Positions 52,253 to 63,745 of a stretch of 64,000 nucleotides of DNA are shown in pieces. Source of the stretch: Nomia melanderi (Eukaryota; Arthropoda; Insecta; Hymenoptera; Halictidae); assembly GCF_051020985.1 (NCBI RefSeq), contig NW_027475141.1, positions 558,001 through 622,000 of the forward strand. Reading direction: 5' to 3'. Below the pieces are notes generated by a model. It saw only the letters and a list, made by a program, of their open reading frames with translations, searched no databases and was not told where the DNA came from. Position 1 is the first letter of the stretch; each line of letters opens with the position of its first letter. Both the position numbers and the translations under genes were made by a program.

Positions 52253-53992
52253 ATCTCTAATAGCACCCGAGATATCACCACATATATATTGGATTTTCCC
52301 CTGACCCTCAGAGTCCGGCCCCATGAGACGGTGGTTTTCTCGGCCCCTGGTGGTCCGAGGACGTTCCCGCTGCCCAGAATCATGCGCCAGGGCCTCCTAC
52401 GGACAGTGCACTTTCATTTATTGCGCTATCTGTAATAGCACCCGAGATATCACCAGATATATATTGGATTTTTCCCTGACCCTGAGTGTCCGGCCCCATG
52501 AGACGGTGGTTTTCTCGGCCCCAGGTGGTCCGAGGTCGTTCCCGCTGCACAGATTTATGCGCCAGGGCCTCCTGCAGATAATTCACTTTGGTTTATTGCG
52601 CTATCTCTAATGGCACCCGAGATATCACCAGATATATATTGGATTTTCCCCTGACCCTGAGTGTCCGGCCCCATGAGACTGTGGTTTTCTCGGCTCCAGG
52701 TGGTCCGAGGTCGTTCCCGCTGCCCAGATTCATGCGCCAGGGCCTCCTGCAGATAATTCACTTTGGTTTATTGCGCTATCTCTAATAGCACCCGCGATAT
52801 CACCAGATATATATTGGATTTTTTCCTGATCCTGAGTGTCCGGCCCCATGAGACGGTGGTTTTCTCGGCCCCTGGTGGTCCGAGGTCGTTCCCGCTGCAC
52901 AGATTCATGCGCCAGGTCCTCCTGCAGATAATTCACTTTGGCTTATTGCGCTATCTCTAATGGCACCCGAGATATCACCAGATATATATTGGATTTTCCC
53001 CTGACCCTGAGTGTCCGGCCCCATGAGACTGTGGTTTTCTCGGCCCCAGGTGGTCCGAGGTCGTTCCCGCTGCACAAATTCATGCGCCAGGGCCACCTAC
53101 AGACAATGCACTTTGATTTATTGCGCTATCTGTAATAGCACCCGAGATATCACCAGATATATATTGGATTTTTCCCTGACCCTGGGTGTCCGGCCCCATG
53201 AGACGGTGGTTGTCTCGGCCCATGGTGGTCCGAGGTCGTTCCCACTGCACAGATTCATGCGCTTGGGCCTCCTGCAGATAATTCACTTTGGTTTATTGGG
53301 CTATCTGTAATAACACCCGAGATATCACCAAATACATATTGGATTTTCCCCTGACCCTGAGTGTCCGGCCCCATGAGACGGTGGTTCTCTCGGCCCCTGG
53401 TGGTCCGAGCTCGTTCCCGCTGGCCAGATTCATCTGCCAGGGCCTCCTACAGACAATGCACTTTGATTTATTGCGCTACCTGTAATAGCACCCGAGATAT
53501 CACCAGATATATATTGGATTTTCCCATGACCCTGAGTGTCCGGCCCCATGAGACTGTGGTTTTCTCGGCCCCTGGTGGTCCGAGGTCGTACCCGCTGCAC
53601 AGATTCATGCGCTAGGGCCTCCTACAGACAATGCACTTTGATTTATTGCGCTATCTGTAATAGCACCCGAGAAAGCACCATATATATGCTGGATTTTTAC
53701 ATGACTTTGGGTGACGGACACCGAAAATCTGTAAGTTTCTCGGCCTCTGGAGGGCCGAGGTCGTTCCTGCTTCACAGATTCATGCGCCAGGGCCTCCTGC
53801 AGACAATGCACTTTGATTTATCGCGCTATCTGTAATAGAACTCGAGATATCACCAGATATATGCTGGATTTTTACATGAAATTGGGTGACGGTTACCGAA
53901 AATCTGTAATTTTTTCGAACCCTGGTGGTCCGATGTTGTTCCCACTGCCCAGATTCATGCGCCTGGGCCTCCTACAGACAATACACTTTGAT
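52253..53992 (+). repeat. Leader segment of higher-order copy 3
   Basis: Matches 27,061-28,800 nearly base for base. One difference is CCCAGATTCATG near 53,950 against CCCAGGTTCATG near 28,758. Copy 2 lacks this leader and is preceded by the mosaic junction. Confidence 0.88.
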
Positions 53993-55742
53993 TTATTGCG
54001 CTATCTGTAATAGCACCCGAGATTTCACCAGATATATATTGGATTTTTCCCTGACCCTGAGTGTCCGGCCCCATGAGACGGTGGTTTTCTCGGCCCCTGG
54101 TGGTGTGAGGTCGTTCCCGCTGCACAGATGCATGCGCTAGGGCCTCCGGCAGATAATTCACTTTGGTTTATTGCGCTATCTCTAATAGCACCCGAGATAT
54201 CACCAGATATATGCTGGATTTTTACATGACTTTGGGTGACGGATACCGAAAATCTGTAGTTTTATCGGCCCCTGGTGGTCCGATGTCGTTCCTGCTGCAC
54301 TGATTCATGCGCAAGGGCATCCTACGGACAATGCACTTTGATTTATTGCGCTATCTCTAATAGCACCCGAGATATCACCAGATATATGCTGGATTTTTAC
54401 ATGACCCTGAGTGTCCGGCCCCATGTGTCGGTGGTTTTCTCGTCCCCTGTTGGTCAGAGATCGTTCCCGCTGAACAGATTCATGTGCCAGGGCCTCCTAC
54501 AGACAATGCACTTTGTTTTATTGCGCTATCTGTAATATCACCCGAGATATCACCAGATATATGCTGGATTTTTACATGACCCTGAGTGTCCGGCCCCATG
54601 TGTCGGTGGTTTTCTCGGCCCCTGTTGGTCAGAGGTCGTTCCCGCTGCACAGATTGATGCGCCAGGGCCTCCTACAGACAAAGCACTTTGATTTATCGCG
54701 CTATCTCTAATAGCACCCGAGATATCACCATATATATATTGGATTTTCCCCTGACCCTGAGTGTCCGGCCCCATGAGACTGTGGTTTTCTCGGCCTCAGG
54801 TGGTCCGAGGTCGTTCCCGCTGCACAAATTCATGCGCCAGGGCCACCTACAGACAATGCACTTTGATTTATTGCGCTATCTGTAATAGCACCCGAGATAT
54901 CACCAGATATATATTGGATTTTTCCCTGACACTGGGTGTCCGGCCCCATGAGACGGTGGTTGTCTCGACCCATGGTGGTCCGAGCTCGTTCCCGCTGGCC
55001 AGATTCATGCGCCAGGGCCTCCTACAGACAATGCACTTTGATTTATTGCGCTATCTGTAATAGCACCCGAGATATCACTAGATATATATTGGATTTTCCC
55101 CTGACCATGCGTGTCCGGCCCCATGAGACTGTGGTTTTCTCGGCCCCAGGTGGTCCGAGGTCGTTCCCGCTGCACAAATTCATGCGCCAGGGCCACCTAC
55201 AGACAATGCACTTTGATTTATTGCGCTATCTGTAATAACACCCGAGATATGACCAAATACATACTGGATTTTCCCCTGACCCTGAGTGTCCGGCCCCATG
55301 AGACGGTGGTTCTCTCGGCCCCTGGTGGTCCGAGCTCGTTCCCGCTGGCCAGATTCATGCGCCAGGGCCTCCTACAGACAATGCACTTTGATTTATTGCG
55401 CTACCTGTAATAGCACCCGAGATATCACCAGATATATATTGGATTTTCCCATGACCCTGAGTGTCCGGCCCCATGAGACTGTGGTTTTCTCGGCCCCTGG
55501 TGGTCCGAGGTCGTACCCGCTGCACAGATTCATGCGCTAGGGCCTCCTGCAGACAATGCACGTTGATTTAATGCGCTATCTGTAATAGCACCCGAGATAT
55601 CACCAGATATATATTGGATTTTTCCCTGACACTGGGTGTCCGGCCCCATGAGACGGTGGTTGTCTCGACCCATGGTGGTCCGAGCTCGTTCCCGCTGGCC
55701 AGATTCATCCGCCAGGGCCTCCTACAGACAATGCACTTTGAT
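53993..55742 (+). repeat. 10-monomer block, tandem copy 1 (1,750 bp)
   Basis: Ten monomers, repeated directly at 55,743-57,492. Order: a GATTTCACC-headed unit with GGTGGTGTGAGG, one type B unit with GTAGTTTTATCGG, two A/B hybrids with CCCCTGTTGGTCAGAG, a CACCATATATATATTGG unit, and five further type A units marked by CTGGGTGTCC, CTGGCCAG, CAAATTCATG, GACCAAATACATACTGG and CGTACCCGCTG. Differences from the adjacent copy that I saw are CATGTGCCAG at 54,482, TATATATATT near 54,732 (TATATGTATT in the second copy) and GACCATGCG at 55,104. The block also occurs once at 38,248-39,997 and, short by one unit, from 28,801. Confidence 0.9.
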
Positions 55743-57492
55743 TTATTGCGCTATCTGTAATAGCACCCGAGATTTCACCAGATATATATTGGATTTTTCC
55801 CTGACCCTGAGTGTCCGGCCCCATGAGACGGTGGTTTTCTCGGCCCCTGGTGGTGTGAGGTCGTTCCCGCTGCACAGATGCATGCGCTAGGGCCTCCGGC
55901 AGATAATTCACTTTGGTTTATTGCGCTATCTCTAATAGCACCCGAGATATCACCAGATATATGCTGGATTTTTACATGACTTTGGGTGACGGATACCGAA
56001 AATCTGTAGTTTTATCGGCCCCTGGTGGTCCGATGTCGTTCCTGCTGCACTGATTCATGCGCAAGGGCATCCTACGGACAATGCACTTTGATTTATTGCG
56101 CTATCTCTAATAGCACCCGAGATATCACCAGATATATGCTGGATTTTTACATGACCCTGAGTGTCCGGCCCCATGTGTCGGTGGTTTTCTCGTCCCCTGT
56201 TGGTCAGAGATCGTTCCCGCTGAACAGATTCATGCGCCAGGGCCTCCTACAGACAATGCACTTTGTTTTATTGCGCTATCTGTAATATCACCCGAGATAT
56301 CACCAGATATATGCTGGATTTTTACATGACCCTGAGTGTCCGGCCCCATGTGTCGGTGGTTTTCTCGGCCCCTGTTGGTCAGAGGTCGTTCCCGCTGCAC
56401 AGATTGATGCGCCAGGGCCTCCTACAGACAAAGCACTTTGATTTATCGCGCTATCTCTAATAGCACCCGAGATATCACCATATATGTATTGGATTTTCCC
56501 CTGACCCTGAGTGTCCGGCCCCATGAGACTGTGGTTTTCTCGGCCTCAGGTGGTCCGAGGTCGTTCCCGCTGCACAAATTCATGCGCCAGGGCCACCTAC
56601 AGACAATGCACTTTGATTTATTGCGCTATCTGTAATAGCACCCGAGATATCACCAGATATATATTGGATTTTTCCCTGACACTGGGTGTCCGGCCCCATG
56701 AGACGGTGGTTGTCTCGACCCATGGTGGTCCGAGCTCGTTCCCGCTGGCCAGATTCATGCGCCAGGGCCTCCTACAGACAATGCACTTTGATTTATTGCG
56801 CTATCTGTAATAGCACCCGAGATATCACTAGATATATATTGGATTTTCCCCTGACCCTGCGTGTCCGGCCCCATGAGACTGTGGTTTTCTCGGCCCCAGG
56901 TGGTCCGAGGTCGTTCCCGCTGCACAAATTCATGCGCCAGGGCCACCTACAGACAATGCACTTTGATTTATTGCGCTATCTGTAATAACACCCGAGATAT
57001 GACCAAATACATACTGGATTTTCCCCTGACCCTGAGTGTCCGGCCCCATGAGACGGTGGTTCTCTCGGCCCCTGGTGGTCCGAGCTCGTTCCCGCTGGCC
57101 AGATTCATGCGCCAGGGCCTCCTACAGACAATGCACTTTGATTTATTGCGCTACCTGTAATAGCACCCGAGATATCACCAGATATATATTGGATTTTCCC
57201 ATGACCCTGAGTGTCCGGCCCCATGAGACTGTGGTTTTCTCGGCCCCTGGTGGTCCGAGGTCGTACCCGCTGCACAGATTCATGCGCTAGGGCCTCCTAC
57301 AGACAATGCACGTTGATTTAATGCGCTATCTGTAATAGCACCCGAGATATCACCAGATATATATTGGATTTTTCCCTGACACTGGGTGTCCGGCCCCATG
57401 AGACGGTGGTTGTCTCGACCCATGGTGGTCCGAGCTCGTTCCCGCTGGCCAGATTCATGCGCCAGGGCCTCCTACAGACAATGCACTTTGAT
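55743..57492 (+). repeat. 10-monomer block, tandem copy 2 (1,750 bp)
   Basis: Exact-length second copy of 53,993-55,742. It is closer to 38,248-39,997, from which it lies 17,495 bases (100 monomers less 5): both carry the TATATGTATTGG variant. The first tandem copy is closer to the block at 28,801. The two neighbours therefore appear to derive from two different higher-order copies joined by unequal exchange. Confidence 0.88.
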
Positions 57493-60400
57493 TTATTGCG
57501 CTATCTGTAATAGCACCCGAGATATCACCAGATATATATTGGATTTTTCCCTGACCCTGAGTTTCCGGCCCCATGAGACGGTGGTTGTCTCGGCCCCTGG
57601 TGGTCCGAGGTCGTTCCCGCTGCACAGATTCATGCGCCAGGGCCTCCTGCAGATAATTCACTTTGGTTTATTGCGCTATCTCTAATAGCACCCGAGATAT
57701 CACCAGATATATATTGGATTTTCCCCTGACCCAGAGTGTCCGGCCCCATGTGACGGTGGTTTTCTCGGCCCCTGGCGGTCCGACGTCGTTCCCGCTGCAC
57801 AGATTCATGTGCCAGGGCCTTCTACAGACAATGCACTTTGATTTATTGCGCTATCTGTAATAGCACCCGAGATATCACCAGGTATATATTGGATTTTTCC
57901 CTGACCCTGAATGCCCGGCCCCATGAGACGGTGGTTTTCTCGGCGCCTGGTGGTCCGAGGTCGTTCCCGCTGCCCAGATTCATGCGCCAGAGCCTCCTAC
58001 AGACAATGCACTTTGATTTATTGCGCTATCTGTAATAGCACCCGAGATATCACCAGATATATATTGGATTTATCCCTGACCCTGAGTGTCCGGCCCCATG
58101 AGACGGTGGTTTTCTCGGCCCCTGGTGGTCCGAGGTTGTTCCCGCTGCACAGATTCATGCACCAGGGCCTCCTGCAGATAATTCACTTTGGTTTACGGCG
58201 CTATATCTAATAGCACCCGAGATATCACCAGATATATATTGAATTTTCCCCTGACCCTGAGTATCCGACCCCATGAGACGGTGGTTTTCTCGGCCCCTGG
58301 TGGTCCGAGGACGTTGCCGCTGCACAGATTCATGCGCCAGGGACTCCTACAGACAATGCACTTTCATTTATTGCGCTGTCTGTAACAGCACTCGAGATAT
58401 CAGCAGATATATATTTGATTTTTCCCTGACCCTGAGTGTCCGGCCCCATGAGACGGTGGTTTTCGCGGCCCCTGGTCGACCGAGGTCGTTCCCGCTGCAC
58501 AGATGCATGCGCCAGGGCCTCCTGCAGATAATTCTCTTTGGTTTATTGCGCTATCTGTAATAGCACCCGAGATATCACCAGATATATATTGGATTTTTCC
58601 CTGACCCTGAGTGTCCGGCCCCACGAGACGGTGGTTTTCTCGGCCCCTGGTGGTCCGAGGTCGTTCCCGCTGCACAGATTCATGCGCCAGGGCCTCCTGC
58701 AGATAATTCACTTTGGTTTATTGCGCTATCTCCTATAGCACCCGAGATATCACCAGATATATATTGGATTTTTCCCTGACCCTGAGTGCCCGGCCCCATG
58801 AGACGGTGGTTTTCTCGGCCCCTGGTGGTCCGAGGTCGTTCCCGCTGCCCAGATTTATGCGCAGGGGCCTCCTACGGACAATGCACTTTGATTTATTGCG
58901 CTATCTGTAATAGCACCCGAGATATCACCAGATATATATTGGATTTTTCCCTGACCCTGAGTGTCCGGCCCCATGAGACGGTGGTTTTCTCGGCCCCTGG
59001 TGGTCCGAGGTCGTTCCCGCTGCACAGATTCATGCGCCAGGGCCACCTGCAGATAATTCACTTTGGTTTATTGCGCTATCTCTAATAGCACCCGAGATAT
59101 CACCAGATATATATTGGATTTTTCCCTGACCCTGAGTGTCCGGCCCTATGAGACGGTGGTTTTCTCGGCCCCTGGTGGTCCGAGGTCGTTCCCGCTGCAC
59201 AGATTCATGCGCCAGGGCCTCCTACAGACAATGAACTTTGATTTATTGCGCTATCTGTAATAGCACCCGAGATATCACCAGATATATATTGGATTTTTCC
59301 CTGACCCTGAGTGTCCGGCCCCATGAGACGGTGGTTTTCTCGGCCCCTGCTGGTTCGAGGTCGTTCCCGCTGCACAGATTCATGCGCCAGGGCCTCCTGC
59401 AGATAATTCACCTTGACTTGTTGCGCTATCTCTAATAGAACCCGAGATATCACCAGATATAAATTGGATTTTCCCCTGACCCTGAGTGTCCGGCCCCATG
59501 AGACTGTGGTTTTTTCGGCCCCTGGTGGTCCGAGGTTGTTCCCGCTGCGCAGATTCATGCGCCAGGGCCTCCTGCAGATAATTCACCTTCGCTTATTGCG
59601 CTATCTCTAATAGCACCCGAGATATCACCAGATATATATTGGATTTTGCCCTGACCCTGAGTGTCCGGCCCCATGGGACGTTGTTTTTCTCGGCCCCTGG
59701 TGGTCCGAGGTCGTTCCCGCTGCACAGATTTATGCGCAGGGGCCTCCTACGGACAATGCACTTTGATTTATTGCGCTATCTGTAATAGCACCCGAGATAT
59801 CTCCAGATATATATTGGATTTTCTCCTGACCCTGAGTGTCCGGCCCCATGAGACTGTGGTTTTCTCGGCCCCTGGTGGTCCGAGGTCGTTCCCGCTGCCT
59901 AGATTCATGCGCCAGGGCCTACTACAGACAATGCACTTTGTTTTATTGGGCTATCTGTAATAGCACCCGAGATATTACCAGATATATATTGGATTTTTCC
60001 CTGACCCTGAGTGACCGGCCCCATGAGACGGTGGTTTTCTCGGCCCCTGGTGGTCCGAGGTCGTTCCCGCTGCACAGATTCATGCGCCAGGATCTCCTAC
60101 CGGCAATGCACTTTGATTTATTGGGCTATCTGTAATAGCACCCGAGATATCACCAGATATATATTGGATTTTTCCCTGACCCTGAGTGTCCGGCCCCATG
60201 AGACGGTGGTTTTCTCGGCCCCTGGTGGTCCGAGGTCGTTCCCGCTGCCCAGATTTATGCGCAGGGGCCTCCTACGGACAATGCACTTTGATTTATTGCG
60301 CTATCTCTAATAGCACCCGAGATATCACCAGATATATATTGGATTTTTCCCTGACCCTGAGTGTCCGGCCCCATGAGACGGTGGTTTTCTCGGCCCCTGG

Positions 60401-61360
60401 TGGTACGAGGTCGTTCCCGCTGCCCAGATTTATGCGCAGGGGCCTCCTACGGACAATGCACTTTGATTTATTGCGCTATCTGTAATAGCACCCGAGATAT
60501 CACCAGATATATATTGGATTTTTCCCTGACCCTGAGTGTCCGGCCCAATGAGACGGTGGTTTCCTCGGCCCCTGGTGGTTCGAGGTCGTTCCCGCTGCAC
60601 AGATTCATGCGCTAGGGCCTCCTGCAGATAATTCACCTTGGCTTATTGCGCTATCTCTAATAGAACCCGAGATATCACCAGATATAAATTGGATTTTCCC
60701 CTGACCCTGAGTGTCCGGCCCCATGAGACTGTGGTTTTCTCGGCCCCTGGTGGTCCGAGGTCGTTCCCGCTTCACAGATGCATGCGACAGGGCCTCCTGC
60801 AGATAATTCACTTTGGTTTATTGCGCTATCTCTAATAGCACCCGAGATATCACCAGATATATATTGGATTTTCCCCTGACCCTGAGTGTCCGGCCTCATG
60901 AGACGGTGGTTTCCACGGCCCCTGGTGGTCCGAGGTCGTTCCCGCTGCCCAGATTCATGCGCCAGGGCCTCCTACAGACAATGCACATTGGTTTATTGCG
61001 GTATCTGTAATAGGACCCGAGAAATCACCAGATATATATCGGATTTTTCCCCGACCCACAGTGTTCAGCCCCATGAGACGGTGGTTCTCTCGGCCCCTGG
61101 TGGTCCGAGGTCGTTCCCGCTGCACAGATTCATTCGCCAGTGCCGCCTACAGACAATGCACATTGATTTATCGCGCTATCTCTAACAGCACCCGACATAT
61201 CACCAGATATATATTTTATTTTTCCTGACCCTGACAGTCCGGCCCCATGAGACGGTAGTTTTCACGGCCCCTGATGGTCCGAGGTCCTTCCGTCTGCAAA
61301 GATTCATGCGCCAGGGCCTCCAGCAGATAATTCACTTTGATTTATTGCGCTATCTCTAAT
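57493..61360 (+). repeat. Higher-order repeat copy 3, contracted
   Basis: Matches copy 2 at an offset of 17,321 from about 40,170. The offset is 16,971 between about 58,040 and 58,780, where two monomers corresponding to about 40,713-41,062 are missing. It returns to 17,321 after about 59,190, two monomers having been gained at about 58,850-59,190. The match runs to about 44,040 of copy 2. The following ~3.8 kb of copy 2 (about 44,040-47,830) is absent here. Confidence 0.85.
58908..59082 (+). repeat. Reference type A monomer (175 bp)
   Basis: This unit differs from my by-eye majority sequence at only one base, an A in GGCCACC where GGCCTCC is usual. Landmarks by unit position are TAATAG at 1, the EcoRV site GATATC at about 14, an AT-rich stretch at 24-41, CCTGACCCTGAGTGTCCGG at about 43-61, CATGAGACGGTGGTTTTC at about 65-82, GGCCCCTGGTGGTCCGAGG at about 85-103, the PstI site CTGCAG at about 140, and GCGCTATCTC at 166-175. 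A hand count gives 92 G+C in 175 (about 53%) and nine CpGs. The phase is my choice, since a tandem repeat has no natural start. EcoRV or PstI would give a 175-bp ladder from this array, because the sites are present in most or many units respectively. Confidence 0.93.
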
Positions 61361-61651
61361 AGCTCCCGAGATGTCACCAGATGTATATTGGATTTTCCGC
61401 TGACCCTGACAGTCCGGCCCCATGAGACGGTAGTTTTCTCGGCCCCTGGTGGTCCGAGGTCCTTCCGTCTGCAAAGATTCATGCGCCAGGGCCTCCTGCA
61501 GATAATTCACTTTGGATTATTGCGCTATCTCTAATAGCACCCGAGATATCACCAGATATATATTGGATTTTCCGCTGACCCTGACAGTCCGGCCCCATGA
61601 GACGGTAGTTTTCTCGGCCCCTGGTGGTCCGAGGTCCTTCCGTCTGCAAAG
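61361..61651 (+). repeat. Local duplicated monomers at the copy 3 break
   Basis: Two successive monomers carry TTTTCCGCTGACCCTGACAG, GTAGTTTTCTCGG and CCTTCCGTCTGCAAAGATTC, at about 61,391-61,480 and 61,566-61,655. They are 175 bases apart and nearly the same, a monomer-level tandem duplication. Together they bridge the point where copy 3 skips about 3.8 kb of the copy 2 order. Confidence 0.75.
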
Positions 61652-63745
61652 ATTCATGCGCCAGGGCCTCCAGCAGATAATTCACTTTGATTTATTGCGC
61701 TATCTCTAATAGCTCCCGAGATGTCACCAGATGTATATTGGATTTTTCCCCAACCGTGAGTGTCCGGCCCCATGAGACGGTGGTTTTCGCGGCCCCTGGT
61801 GGACCGAGGTCGTTCCCGCTGCACAGATTCATGCGCCAGGGCCTCCTGCAGACAATGCACTTTGATTTATTGCGCTATCTGTAATAGCACCCGAGATATC
61901 TCCAGATATATATTGGATTTTTCCCCGACCGTGAGTGTCAGGCCCCATGAGACGGCGGTTTTCTCGGCCCCTGGTGGTCCGAGGTCGTTCCCGCTGCACA
62001 GATTCATGCGCCAGGGCCTCCAACAGACAATGCACTTTGGTTTATTGCGCTATCTCTAATAGCACCCGAGATGTGACCAGATATATGCTGGATTTTTACA
62101 TGACCTTGGGTGACGGATTCCGAATATCTGAAATTTTCTCGGTCCCTGGTGGTCCGAGGTCGTTCCCGCTGCACAGGTGTATGCGCCAGGGCCTCCTGCA
62201 GATAATTCAGGTTGGTTTATTGCGCTATCTGTAATAGCACCCGAGATATCACCGGATATATATTGGATTCTCCCCTGACCCTGAGTGTCCGGCCCCATGA
62301 GGCGGTGGTTTTCTCGGCCCCTGGTGGTCCGAGGTCGTTCCGGCAGCCCAGGTTAATGCGCCAGGACCTCCTACAGACAATGCACATTGATTTATGGCGC
62401 TATATCTAATAGCACCCGAGATATCACCGGATATATATTAGATTTTCCCCTGACCCTGAGTGTCTGGCCCCATGAGACGGTGGTTTTCTCGGCCCCTGGT
62501 GGTCCAAGGTCGTTCCCGCTGCCCAGATTCATGCACCAGGGCCTCCTACAGAAAATGCACTTTGAATTATTGCACTATCTGTAATAGCACCCGAGAAAGC
62601 TCCATATATATGCTGGATTTTTACATGACTTTGGGTGACGGATACCGAAAATCTGTAATTTTCTCGGCCCCTGGTGGTCCGAGGTCCGTCCGTCTGCACA
62701 CATTCATCCGCCAGGGCCTCCAGCAGATAAATCACTTTGATTTATTGCACTATCTGTAACAGCACCCGAGATATCACCATATATATATTGGATTTTCCCC
62801 TGACCCTGAGTGTCCGGCCCCATGAGACGGTGGTTTTCTCAACCCCTGGGGGTCCGAGGTCGTTCCCGCTGCACAGATTCATGCGCCAGGGCCACCTGCA
62901 GATAATTCACTTTGATTTATTGCGCTATCTGTAATAGCACCCGAGATATCACCAGATATATATTGGATTTTTCCTTGACCCTGACAGTCCTGCCACATGT
63001 GTCGATGGTTTTCTCGGTCTCTCGTGGTCCGAGGTCGATCCCGCTGCACCGATTCATGCGCCAGGCCCCCCTGCAGATAATTAACTTTGATTTATTGCGC
63101 TATCTCTAATTGCACCCGAGATATCACCAGATATATATTGGATTTTTCCCTGAACCCGAGTGTCCGGCCCCATGAGACGGTAGTTTTCTCGGCCCCTGGT
63201 GGTCCGAGGTCGTTCCCGCTGCACAGATTCATGCGCCAGAGTCTCCTACAGACAATGCACTTTGATTTCTTGCGCTATCTGTAATAGCACCCGAGATATC
63301 ACTAGATATATATTTTATTTTCCCCTGACACTGAGTGTCGGGCCCCATGTGACGGTGGTTTTCTCGGCCCCTGGTGGTCCGAGGTCGTTCCCGCTGCACC
63401 GATTCATGCGCCAGTGCCTGCTGCAGATAATTCACGTTGGATTATTGCGCTATCTCTAATAGCACCCGAGATATCACCAGATGTATATTGGATTTTTCCT
63501 TGACCCTGACAGTCCCGCCACATGTGTCGATGGTTTTCTCGGTCCCTCGTGGTCCGAGGTCGATCCCGCTGCACAGATTCATGCGCCAGGCCCCCCTGCA
63601 GATAACTAACTTTGATTTATTGCGCTATCTCTAATAGCACCCGAGATGTCACCAGATATATATTGGATTTTTCTTTGACCCTGAGTGTCCGGCCCCATGA
63701 GACGGTAGTTTTCTCGGCCCCTGGTGGTCCGAGGTCGTTCCCGCT
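61652..63745 (+). repeat. Tail segment, second copy
   Basis: Copy of 47,830-49,923. Differences noticed include GGCCCCTGGTGG near 61,970 where the other copy has GGCCCCTGATGG, GATAAATCAC near 62,730 against GATAATTCAC, and GAGATATCACC near 63,120 against GAGACATCACC. After 63,745 the window continues with ordinary type A units. Confidence 0.88.
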
